Position numbers and translations under genes: made by a program
From: Chryseobacterium rhizosphaerae
Lineage (GTDB): Bacteria; Bacteroidota; Bacteroidia; Flavobacteriales; Weeksellaceae
Assembly (NCBI RefSeq): GCF_003385455.1
Contig: NZ_QNUF01000040.1
Span: 1 to 34,592, forward strand
Length of the DNA: 34,592 nucleotides
Reading direction: 5' to 3'
The notes under the pieces: model-generated
Database searches by the model: none
Told to the model about the DNA's origin: nothing
What the model saw: only the letters and a program-made list of their open reading frames with translations
Part shown: positions 7,499 through 16,800 of the stretch, piece after piece
Layout: the number at the start of each line of letters is the position of its first letter
Numbering within the stretch: position 1 is the stretch's first letter

Positions 7499-7657
7499 AT
7501 GGAACCACAAAAGAAAAACAAGCCCAATAGCTTAGTCATTATCCTTTTTGCATTAGTTGTACTAATGATTATCATCTACTTTATTCTTGTCATGTTCTTT
7601 CCAACAGTTTTTGAGATGATGAATACTGGAGATATACAACCCGTACCCAATAAATAA
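7499..7657 (+). CDS. 52-residue single-span membrane protein
   Basis: An ATG at 7499 opens a 52-codon frame ending in TAA at 7657. The product has a basic, hydrophilic head (EPQKKNKPN), one long hydrophobic helix at about residues 12-35, and a short polar tail ending PVPNK. The positive-inside rule predicts the N-terminus in the cytoplasm. It sits 43 bases after the K+ channel stop and 32 bases before a strong terminator hairpin, so it is probably in the channel transcript. I recognise no family. A role as a small accessory or modulator of the channel is inference from position only. Confidence 0.65.
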   Translation: MEPQKKNKPNSLVIILFALVVLMIIIYFILVMFFPTVFEMMNTGDIQPVPNK

Positions 7658-7689
7658 TGAGTAATAACTTATAAATACACGATATAGAC

Positions 7690-7731
7690 ATAAAAAAGGA
7701 AGAGTGAAATATTTCACTCTTCCTTTTTTAT
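7690..7731. terminator. Bidirectional terminator, perfect 42-bp palindrome
   Basis: Two exact 21-base arms meet with no spacer; the left half is A6 GGAAGAGTGAAAT and the right half its complement. Both strands end in a T tract, so it can stop the plus-strand channel operon and the minus-strand T9SS gene, which converge here. Confidence 0.95.
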
Positions 7732-7755
7732 AGTAAGAAATTAAAGCCTATTGTT

Positions 7756-9717
7756 TTATTTTTTAATCGCTTTAATGGTTTGCTTGGATCCGTCTTTCAT
7801 ATTCAGAGTTACTAAATAAATTCCTGATTTCAGATCTCCTAACTGAAGAACAGAAGCCGGTTGATCAATACTTTTCATTAATCTTCCTGAAATATCAGAA
7901 ACAGAGATTGATTTTACCTGATCAATCTTTGAAATATTCAGTACTTCCGTAAATGGATTCGGATATGCCTGAACCGTATTTTTAGCTTTAGAAGTTTCTG
8001 AAGTTGCCAGATTTTCTTTGTTAATAGAGATGGTAAATGTTCCTTCCAAATCATCAGACCATGTACTGTAATTCCCTACATTCACATAATAGACCGTTCC
8101 GGCAACCGTTGGGATAGAAATTGTTTCTGTTTCTCCGGATCCATTCCCATCTATAGTGTCCACACAGGTCAAGCTGCCACATGCGCCGCTAAATACACCG
8201 ATTTGAGAGTCAAAATAACTATCTGCAGGAGTGGTTACAGTGATATCGAAAGTACTTCCATCTCCTGTGAAAGTAAACCACGTCCCGTCATTCATCCCAT
8301 TAGTACACATTTCAAGGTAGGCCCCATTATTAGTAGCCCCTGCAGCATCAGACTGTGTATAGGTATATGGGAATGCAGCGGCAGTTAAAGCACCTGAACA
8401 TTCATCATTGGCCGGTGGTGGAGGTATAGTTCCTACACATAAATTAAAGCTCTGAGCTTCTCCAGCTCCGCCATAGCTGTATACTCTTATATAATAGGTA
8501 TTTCCTGCTGTAAGACCGGTAAGAATTTCCATTCCACCATATCCGCACACGGTACTTACAAGATTTGCACAATCTCCGCTAAAAACCTGGTAATAAGCCT
8601 CATCATTAAAATCACTTCCAATAGAAACCACATTGCTGAGCGTAACTACATGACTGGTGCCTGTTGCGGTAAATTTAAACCAAACATCATCATCTGCATC
8701 GCCGTAGCACGGATCAGTCAATAATCCTGAGTCACTAGCACCCAGGGTATATCCTGATGCTACACTGCCACAGTTCATATCCGGATTTACTGTAAGTACT
8801 ACAGCATCAGTACAGTCATCATTAGCCGGAGCAGCCGGAGCAGTTCTGAATTTAATGACAGAGCATCCTACAGACTCGCCTCCAGCACCTACTGCTGTTA
8901 CTTTAAGATAATAATCGGTATCAATAGCCAGTGGAGAGGTAGGTGTAAAATTATTGGTCGTTACAGACTGCTGATTAACAATATCAGTTCCTCCAGGTGT
9001 TGTCCCTATAGAAATCTTATACCCCGTAGCTCCCTGAGGGGCATTCCACGTAATATCCGGTGACACCGGTATAAATGTTGAATTATTTCCCGGATATCCA
9101 ACCATAGGACAAGCAGGAATAGGATTAATCGTAAGCCCCATAAGACTCACCACAGATCTATATTCCAACAAATCACCTGTTGGAGGGCTTGCTGGGTCAG
9201 GATTTGTAGAATCACTGCTGTAAGAAAGGGCACGGTCTGTTACCGAACCATACTTAAATACAGAGAATATGTCATCATCATCATAGTCTTGGGAATTTTC
9301 TTCTGCTGCAATAACTAAATTCTGCGTGTTGTTATAGGGAAATGGGGTAGCAAAAGTTATTTCTATTACTCCATTAGCATTCGTAACAGTTCCCGCATAT
9401 ACCTGTGTCAGCTGGGCTACAGGGATCCAGTCATCATCAGATGTAAAATTTGTTTTGGCTGTATGTCCCAGATAAACAACCCAGTCAGATGAATTATCAA
9501 TAGACGCTGAAGCATCCAGATAAAATTTAACGCCGGTGATATTTCCCGCCGCATTAGCATTAATTTCCTGTTTGGTAAAGATCTGCTGAATATACGAATA
9601 TCCATAATAAGGATTGATCGGGGCGTTCCCGGTTTCAGTGCTCCCTTCTCCAAGGTTGATTTGAGCATTTAATACCATGCTTATTGTAAACAGGCATAAA
9701 AGTAATATTTTCTTCAT
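7756..9717 (-). CDS. T9SS-secreted FN3-containing cell-surface protein
   Basis: A 653-residue exported protein. It has a Sec signal peptide (residues 1-19, ending LNAQ), an N-terminal beta-rich region, a fibronectin type III domain beginning at Cys203 (about 203-293), and two related beta-sandwich repeats each opening with a NDDC/NDEC motif (about 298-430 and 438-565). The last 69 residues, from YPNPF at residue 585, form a type A T9SS sorting domain ending in basic IKAIKK. The C-terminal domain is recognised by the T9SS, cleaved, and the protein is released or attached to A-LPS. No catalytic motif is visible, so binding or adhesion is more likely than enzymatic activity. Its sorting domain matches that of the upstream neighbour at 43 of 69 positions. 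Confidence 0.92.
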   Translation of the reverse strand: MKKILLLCLFTISMVLNAQINLGEGSTETGNAPINPYYGYSYIQQIFTKQEINANAAGNITGVKFYLDASASIDNSSDWVVYLGHTAKTNFTSDDDWIPVAQLTQVYAGTVTNANGVIEITFATPFPYNNTQNLVIAAEENSQDYDDDDIFSVFKYGSVTDRALSYSSDSTNPDPASPPTGDLLEYRSVVSLMGLTINPIPACPMVGYPGNNSTFIPVSPDITWNAPQGATGYKISIGTTPGGTDIVNQQSVTTNNFTPTSPLAIDTDYYLKVTAVGAGGESVGCSVIKFRTAPAAPANDDCTDAVVLTVNPDMNCGSVASGYTLGASDSGLLTDPCYGDADDDVWFKFTATGTSHVVTLSNVVSIGSDFNDEAYYQVFSGDCANLVSTVCGYGGMEILTGLTAGNTYYIRVYSYGGAGEAQSFNLCVGTIPPPPANDECSGALTAAAFPYTYTQSDAAGATNNGAYLEMCTNGMNDGTWFTFTGDGSTFDITVTTPADSYFDSQIGVFSGACGSLTCVDTIDGNGSGETETISIPTVAGTVYYVNVGNYSTWSDDLEGTFTISINKENLATSETSKAKNTVQAYPNPFTEVLNISKIDQVKSISVSDISGRLMKSIDQPASVLQLGDLKSGIYLVTLNMKDGSKQTIKAIKK

Positions 9718-9790
9718 ATTTCTTTAATTTAGTGTTAACTTGATTACCAAATTAATAATAATTTTAACACAACGTTTAAAAAAATTAAAA

Positions 9791-9829
9791 AAATATTAAA
9801 AAAAGCAGCAACTCTAGAGTTGCTGCTTT
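9791..9829 (-). terminator. Terminator of the 1230-residue T9SS gene
   Basis: AAAGCAGCAACTCT (9802-9815) and its exact complement (9816-9829) form a spacer-free 28-base palindrome. On the minus strand it is followed by a T-rich tract. It separates the two T9SS genes into different transcription units. Confidence 0.9.
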
Positions 9830-9853
9830 GTAATTATTAAAAATTAATGAATT

Positions 9854-12800
9854 TTACTTTTTTATGACTTTAAAGATCTGTTTAGATCCGTCTTTCATAT
9901 ATAATACAGTCAGATACATTCCGTGGTTTAAATCTCCCAATTGAAGTACAGAAGAAGGAGATTCTACAGTCTTCACTACCCTTCCTGCCAAATCAATGAT
10001 TGAAACAGATTTCACCTGAGATACATCCGAAATGTTAATAACATCAGTAAACGGATTAGGATATACTTTAAGTCCTTCTTTTACCTTAGTCTCAGAAGTG
10101 GCCAACTGTGCAGCTGTCACTTTAAAATTATCTATAAAGAAGTCATAGTCTTCAGCATCATCTGTGGTACCCGAAGAACCGTAAAATGCAAAGATTGTAT
10201 TAGGATTGGTATATCCTGTAAGATCCAAAGAATAAGTATTTAATGCATTGGAAGGCCCATTGGCTGCTGTCCATGTATTCAACACTGTCCATGTAGTTCC
10301 ACCATCTGTGGAAACGACAAACTGCATTGTATCATCACTTCCCATAGCAGATGAAATAGTATCAGCAAAATCTGTCACTGCGTAATCAAATTCAACTTTA
10401 TACCCTCCAGCAGAAAGGTCGAATGCTGCAGTCTTAAGCCATCCAATTCTGTTAGCGCTGTAAATATTCATTTTGGCAGCCCCAGTAGTTCCGGAATTAA
10501 GGAATCCGTCAGCAATCCACAATGCAGTAGATCCTGTAGATCCTGTAGAAGGCGATCCTCCGGATGCTTGTGACCAACACATTCCCGGGAATGTTGAAAA
10601 ATCATTGGTATAAGCCGGAACAATAGCAAGGCAAGCCGTAGTAAATGTTACCGCACCTACCCATGCTCCTTTATCTGTACCATTACAGTTAGATCTTACC
10701 CAAACATAATATGTTGAACTCGCTGCAAGACCTGATAAAGTTCTGTTGGTAGCTGTGATATTAGTTATCGTTGCCGGAGTTGCTACAGTAGGAGTTGCAT
10801 TGGATGTAGAATAATAAATTTCATATCCACTGCCCGGAGCAGTTGCAGGAGCAGTCCATGAAACATCAGCACTTTGAGCAAGAACAGCAGATGCCACTAA
10901 TGCTGCAGGATCTGCACATGCAGGAGTCAGCTCGTAGTTTACATCATCGATAAGAACACTATTGGCAGGGCTTCCTGTGTGCCTGAAAGCAAGTGTTGTA
11001 GTTCCTGCCGGAGCAGTAATACTATTCACTATAAAATTATCTGCAACAGTGGTACTGGTCGTTGTAAAAATCCCAAGACTTACAAAAGAAGATGCCGCTG
11101 TAGGGTCTGTTAAATATCCCACTTCAACTTTCCCTCCTAAAGTAGAGTTTGATCTCGCTTTGAATCTCAATCTATAAAGACCTGTATCTAAAGTGCTTAC
11201 TGGTCTCATTTTAACTACTGCAATATTACTGGCACTGGTACTGGAAGAATAGATATAGAGAACATTTGGAGCACTTCCTATTGAACCGGCCTGAGTATTG
11301 GCACTTCCTGTCGTTCCTACCTTTCCCCAGCATGCAGGCCAGTTTCCTGCTGTCACACCATCAAAATTTTCAGAGAAAGAGGTTACAGTACCACAAACAG
11401 TCGAAAAATTTCTTTCTGTACAGTTCGTTGAACTTTGTGTAGCTGTATAAGCACCTACCGAATAATAATAGGTTGTTGAATTATTAAGAACTGTAGGCAA
11501 GGTATAGGTCGTTACATTTCCTACATCTACATTATTCATAACATCCGTTCCTCCGGGAGTAGTTCCTATTCTCAATTTGTATCCATTCACTCCTGTTACA
11601 GCCGACCAGGTAAAGGTAGGTGATAACGAAACGTCAGCAGCAGCAGATGCCGGTGCAGAAACCGTAGGGCAAATTGACAAAGTAGTGAAGTTTCTTTCCG
11701 TACAACCCGTAGAAGTTTGGGTAGCATTATAAGAATTGATTGTATAGTAATATTTTGTATTGTAAGCCAACTCATTTGGTAATGTATACGTAGTAACATT
11801 TCCTACATCAAAAGCACTTAAAACATCCGTTCCACCTGCAGTCGTTCCGATAGATAATTTATAACCGGTAGCGTCAACATTGGCAGTCCACGTAAAAGTA
11901 GGCTTCAAAGCCACTCCGGTTGCTGATGAAGATGGAGCAGATACCGAAGGACAGAATGTTTTGGTCGTAAATGTAGCCCCATATACCCAGATACTCTGAT
12001 CAGTTCCACAATTCGATCTTACCCACACATAATAAGTACTGGATGGTGTAAGTCCTGTAAGCGTTTGAGTTGTCCCCGTAGCGCCGGTAAAAGTTGGCGT
12101 AGATGCAGCAGTAGGTGCTGTTCCTGATGTACTGTAGTAAATATCATAAGTAGGTGCGGCAGTAGTAACCGTCCAGTTGACAGGAACAGTGGTAGCCGTT
12201 GTCGTTCCGGTAGTAACCGTCGCCGGCATCAGACAGTTCATAGCACTTACTTTAACATTGTCTATGAATATATCATCACTTCCAAAATCTCCCGTTGCAA
12301 GGAATCTTATCACTGCAGTAGAGCTATTAGAGCCTAAAACAACATTTTTACTGGACCATGTAGCAGAAGTTCCGAAAGCAGTACCTACCGTTGTAAAGGT
12401 AGCCCCGCCATCGGTTGAAAGCTGTATTTTAAGATTATCTGTACCGGATACATTCACATAATCAAAAGAAAGAACCCTCTCTCCTGTTCCGGAAGATAAA
12501 TCAATATATAGATCCATATATCCATAAAGACCTGCAGAAACATGGTAAGAATGGAATCTTGCCGCAGGAGCCGTTGCCGGAGGAGAAATAGGTGTGGCCG
12601 TAGACTCAGAGACATCTGTCCATCCCGATACACTTGTAAAACCAGCATTAGCAGCTGTCAACTCGGTAGATCTCCATGAATTATCTCCTCTGGAAGGCCA
12701 TGACCTCCAGTTTGAAACATTAGGAAGGTCTCCCACAGAATTTCCATTACCCCAGGCAGAAAAAGTTTCAGTATAAGGCATGGAAGCATAAGACGGAGCT

Positions 12801-13546
12801 CCAATCCAGTTTCCCGGAGTATATTTAAAACTAAGACCAGAAGCCGGAACCGTATTTCCGTTAGTGGTTCCTAAAGTACAGGATGTAGTTGTAGATCCTG
12901 CCCCTGCAGTGGTGCTTGTCCAGTCCGTCCCTACTCTGTTATTCAAATCAGAGCTTTCTCCTCCTTTTAACCCTACCTGTCCACTTAAGGTCGCTGTACC
13001 GGAAGCGCAGTCACCATACATAATCTCTACGGTATTAGCGGTTGTATCCAATACGATCTGGAAATTTAACTTTTGGGCAGCAGAACCGCTATTACTCTGA
13101 AGGTCTGTAAACTGAATCACCAACTTAGAACCGATTGTTTCGTAAGCAATCTCCGAAGTAGTGGTATTGGCAGCTCTTAAATTAGCTGTAAATCCGGCTA
13201 CCGCGCCTTCAAAAGCTGAGTTGGTTGTCAGAACACTCGTATTACCGGCTGAGGGAGCAATTCCAAAGGTAATATACCCATTGTTGCTGATGTAAATACT
13301 GGTGTAGGTCTTACCATTGTATTTAAATGGAGCCGGCAAGGTAATAGCTGCAGAAGCAGCATCGGTATTCAAAGCAGTCCCGGACTGCCAGACAGTTTTA
13401 CCTGCGGATAACGGAGTGTAGGTACCCAGACTCTGAACAAATCCGTAGCCATTATTGGTATTTGGATTCGCAGTTTGTGGAGGACCTACCTGTGCAGATA
13501 CGCTATAAAAAAAAGCAGCCATGCACGTGAGTAGAAGTTTCTTCAT
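9854..13546 (-). CDS. Large T9SS-secreted multi-FN3 surface protein
   Basis: This 1230-residue protein starts with a Sec signal peptide (MKKLLLTCMAAFFYSVSAQ). The N-terminal ~240 residues are beta-rich, with SIYISNNGYITFG near residue 90. Three jelly-roll/MAM-like modules containing VLSFDYVNVSG, YRLRFKARS and YKVEFDYAVTD alternate with four FN3-type domains. Two of the FN3 domains, starting at Cys532 and Cys626, are tandem 94-residue duplicates sharing GNVTTYTLP. The two outer FN3 domains share STYYVWVRSNC. A type A T9SS sorting domain begins with YPNPF at residue 1162. No catalytic residues are recognisable; glycan or surface binding is the likely role. The Thr/Ser/Ala-rich composition is typical of secreted Flavobacteriia proteins. 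Confidence 0.92.
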   Translation of the reverse strand: MKKLLLTCMAAFFYSVSAQVGPPQTANPNTNNGYGFVQSLGTYTPLSAGKTVWQSGTALNTDAASAAITLPAPFKYNGKTYTSIYISNNGYITFGIAPSAGNTSVLTTNSAFEGAVAGFTANLRAANTTTSEIAYETIGSKLVIQFTDLQSNSGSAAQKLNFQIVLDTTANTVEIMYGDCASGTATLSGQVGLKGGESSDLNNRVGTDWTSTTAGAGSTTTSCTLGTTNGNTVPASGLSFKYTPGNWIGAPSYASMPYTETFSAWGNGNSVGDLPNVSNWRSWPSRGDNSWRSTELTAANAGFTSVSGWTDVSESTATPISPPATAPAARFHSYHVSAGLYGYMDLYIDLSSGTGERVLSFDYVNVSGTDNLKIQLSTDGGATFTTVGTAFGTSATWSSKNVVLGSNSSTAVIRFLATGDFGSDDIFIDNVKVSAMNCLMPATVTTGTTTATTVPVNWTVTTAAPTYDIYYSTSGTAPTAASTPTFTGATGTTQTLTGLTPSSTYYVWVRSNCGTDQSIWVYGATFTTKTFCPSVSAPSSSATGVALKPTFTWTANVDATGYKLSIGTTAGGTDVLSAFDVGNVTTYTLPNELAYNTKYYYTINSYNATQTSTGCTERNFTTLSICPTVSAPASAAADVSLSPTFTWSAVTGVNGYKLRIGTTPGGTDVMNNVDVGNVTTYTLPTVLNNSTTYYYSVGAYTATQSSTNCTERNFSTVCGTVTSFSENFDGVTAGNWPACWGKVGTTGSANTQAGSIGSAPNVLYIYSSSTSASNIAVVKMRPVSTLDTGLYRLRFKARSNSTLGGKVEVGYLTDPTAASSFVSLGIFTTTSTTVADNFIVNSITAPAGTTTLAFRHTGSPANSVLIDDVNYELTPACADPAALVASAVLAQSADVSWTAPATAPGSGYEIYYSTSNATPTVATPATITNITATNRTLSGLAASSTYYVWVRSNCNGTDKGAWVGAVTFTTACLAIVPAYTNDFSTFPGMCWSQASGGSPSTGSTGSTALWIADGFLNSGTTGAAKMNIYSANRIGWLKTAAFDLSAGGYKVEFDYAVTDFADTISSAMGSDDTMQFVVSTDGGTTWTVLNTWTAANGPSNALNTYSLDLTGYTNPNTIFAFYGSSGTTDDAEDYDFFIDNFKVTAAQLATSETKVKEGLKVYPNPFTDVINISDVSQVKSVSIIDLAGRVVKTVESPSSVLQLGDLNHGMYLTVLYMKDGSKQIFKVIKK

Positions 13547-13878
13547 ATATAGTAAATAAAATTAGAGGGTAAATGTAAATAAATATTCAATAAAAAATCA
13601 TAAATTAATTTAAATCAATGTTTAAAAATCAACAAATACTAATTATTTTTAATTAAAATTAAACAATTATTTAATTTTAACGTTTTTTCATTAATCAATG
13701 ATAAATTATAAAAAACTGATTATCAGCAACTTGCATATATGAATAATAAATCCATATAATAATCAAGCTTCTATTTAACATAAAATAATTTTTGATAAAA
13801 AATCACTAAATTCACCAAAACCCAATAAAAAAAGCGGCTAAAAAGCCGCTTTTACAGATATTTATTTACCATTTTCTT
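13547..13878. other. A/T-rich intergenic region upstream of the T9SS gene
   Basis: This 332-base spacer lies between the start of the T9SS gene and the end of dnaE, both on minus. It is very A/T-rich. Its only clear element is the dnaE terminator at 13825-13852. TACATTTA on the minus strand (13577-13570) resembles a -7 box but lacks a partner at the right distance. Confidence 0.7.
13825..13852 (-). terminator. Rho-independent terminator of dnaE
   Basis: AAAGCGGCT (13831-13839) pairs perfectly with AGCCGCTTT (13844-13852) across AAAA. On the minus strand it continues into a T tract, 26 bases past the dnaE stop codon. Confidence 0.92.
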
Positions 13879-16800
13879 TTAATTTAGATAAAATTCATAC
13901 TTATTAAGCAGTTGAATTTCTTTGATAAGATCCCCATTGAGGTCTACAGAATGTTTCATAGACTGGACTTCTATATGAGAATCATCATCAATATTCTTAA
14001 TAAAGAATTTTAGCTTCTGATTTCCCTTATTCCTTTCAAGAACTGTTCTGAAAAAATCAAGATCTTCAGGTCTTACGTCCATTACGTCCATCACCAGAGA
14101 TATGCTTTTCGCAAATCTTTCAAATGCTTCCTGAAGCTCAATCACATCATTCACATTCACGAAAACCCGACCATCTTTTACCTGGGCAAATTTGATCTTA
14201 AAAATCACAAACCTCTGAACTTCAAGCTTTTCTTTCAACCTCATATAATCCCTGTCTCCAAGCCTGAAAGAATAAGATCCGGAATAATCTTCAAGCGTTA
14301 CAAAAGCTACTTTCTCACCACTTCTGAAACCGTCCTGAACTCTATATTCCGTAATTAAACCTGCTACGGTGTATTCTTTCCCCCCGCCTCCGTTTTCTCT
14401 CTCTTTCTGCAGTGTTTTCCAGTCCTTCTTTTTCTCTTCAAACAATTCTTCCTGTTTATTTGCGAAAGCCTGCTCTTTGTAAGCGTCTACCTCATCAAGA
14501 TTGAGAAATGAAAAAGTCCCTTTTGGCTCTGCTTTTTTGGTTACCTCTTCTATAACTTCCTCTTCTCCTGCAACTACGTCATCAGATACAATTTCAGTAA
14601 GGTCAACCGTTTCATCCTGTGAATCCTGTTCTAAAACAGGTGTTTCATCAGTCCCGGTCTTTTCTCCTTCCTCTTTTTCCAGCACCGACTTCTTGGAAAG
14701 CTGCCCCTGCATAAACTGGAACTGGTACTTGAATTCATCCAATGGATGTGCAGAAAGATAGAATCCAATGATCTCTTTCTCCTTATTTAAGGTATGCATA
14801 TTGGGCCATTCCGGACAAGGAAGTAACTTCGGCTGTTCAATCTGGACCTCTTCTGCAAAATCAGCAAACAGGGAATGTTCCATCTCATTTTTACTCTCCT
14901 GAAAACTTTGTCCGTATCTGATCAATCTTTCCAGATTGGTTCTTCCAGCCATATCGATATCAAAATACTGACCTCGGTGGAAGGAGTCCAGTTCATCAAA
15001 AGCTCCAGCCAGCACTAAACTTTCTGCAACTCTTTTATTCATCTGAGAAGGCAATATCCTTTCAAAGAAATCATATATATTTTTAAACCTACCGTTTTCT
15101 CTTTCTCTGGTAATTCCCTCACTAGGCCCTTCACCAATTCCTTTAATAGCCCCAAGTCCAAAACGGATCTGTCCTTTTTCGTTTACTGAGAATTTATACT
15201 GCGATTCATTAACATCCGGACCTAAAACATCAACGCCCATACTTTTACAATCCTCCATAAACATAGTGATCGAATCCGTATTGTTAATGTTATTACTCAT
15301 TACACTCGCCATATATTCGGCTGGGTAATTGGCTTTCAGGAAAGCTGTCTGATACGCAATAAATGCATAACAGGTAGAGTGAGATTTGTTGAAGGCATAT
15401 TCTGCAAAGGCTTTCCAGTCATTCCATATCTTTTCCAGCCTCTCCTCATTCAGGTTATTCTTTCGGCCTCCTTCAATGAATTTAGGATACATCTTATTAA
15501 GAACGTCAATCTGCTTTTTACCCATCGCCTTTCTCAATGTATCAGCTTCACCTTTGGTAAAGTTGGCCAATTTTTGAGACAGAAGCATTACCTGCTCCTG
15601 ATAAACCGTAATCCCGTAGGTTTCTTTCAGATATTCTTCCGTTTCCGGTAAATCATAAACGATTTCCTCAATTCCGTGCTTTCTGTTAATAAAGTTTGGA
15701 ATATATTTAATAGGCCCCGGACGGTACAATGCATTCATGGCAATAAGATCGGCAAAAACCGTTGGCTTAAGCTCCCTCATGTATTTTTGCATCCCGGGAC
15801 TTTCATACTGGAAAATCCCGACCGTTCTCCCTTCTTTAAACAGCTGATAGGTTCTGGTATCATCCAGGGGAATTTCATCAGGATCAATATCAATCCCGTG
15901 TCTTTCCTTTACAAGCTTCAAAGCATCCTTAATGATCGTCAGTGTTCTAAGTCCCAGGAAGTCCATTTTCAAAAGACCCGCACTTTCTGCCACAGAGTTA
16001 TCAAACTGTGACACCAAAATATCAGCATCTTTCGCTGCAATGGTTACCGGAACAAGGTTACTTACATCCTCCGGCGTAATAATTACTCCACAGGCATGAA
16101 TACCGGTATTCCTGATACAGCCTTCCATTTTCTTGGCACTTGCCAGTACTCCATGCCGGGCATCATCAGGACTGTTAAGAACATACCTCATCTCATCAAC
16201 AAGCATCTGTTCTTCCGGTTTTAATTTTTCATATTTTGCTAATGCTTTTGCAATATTCATCCCTGGTGTAGAAGGAATAAGCTTCGCAATATTATTGGTA
16301 TCAGGAATCGGAACATCCAAAACCCTTCCGGCATCTTTAATAGCAGATTTTCCACCAAGAACGGAATAAGTAATGATCTGAGCGACCTGATTTTGTCCAT
16401 ATTTATCAATTACCCACTTAATAATCCTGTCCCTTCCTTCATCATCAAAGTCAATATCAATATCGGGCATGGAAATCCTCTCAGGATTCAGGAATCTCTC
16501 AAAAAGGAGGTCATATTTTACAGGGTCTACATTGGTAATTCCTATACAATAGGCAACCGCTGATCCGGCAGCAGATCCCCTTCCGGGGCCTACCCAAACT
16601 CCCATTTTACGGGCTTCATTACAGAAATCCTGAACAATAAGGAAGTATCCCGGATACCCCGTATTGGCAATTACTTCCAGCTCAAAGTCAAGACGCTCTT
16701 TTATCTCCTCTGTGATTCCCGTATCCACATACCTCTTTTTAGCCCCTTCATAAGTAAGGTGAGTAAGATATGCCATCTCCCCTCTTTTTCCTCCATCTAC

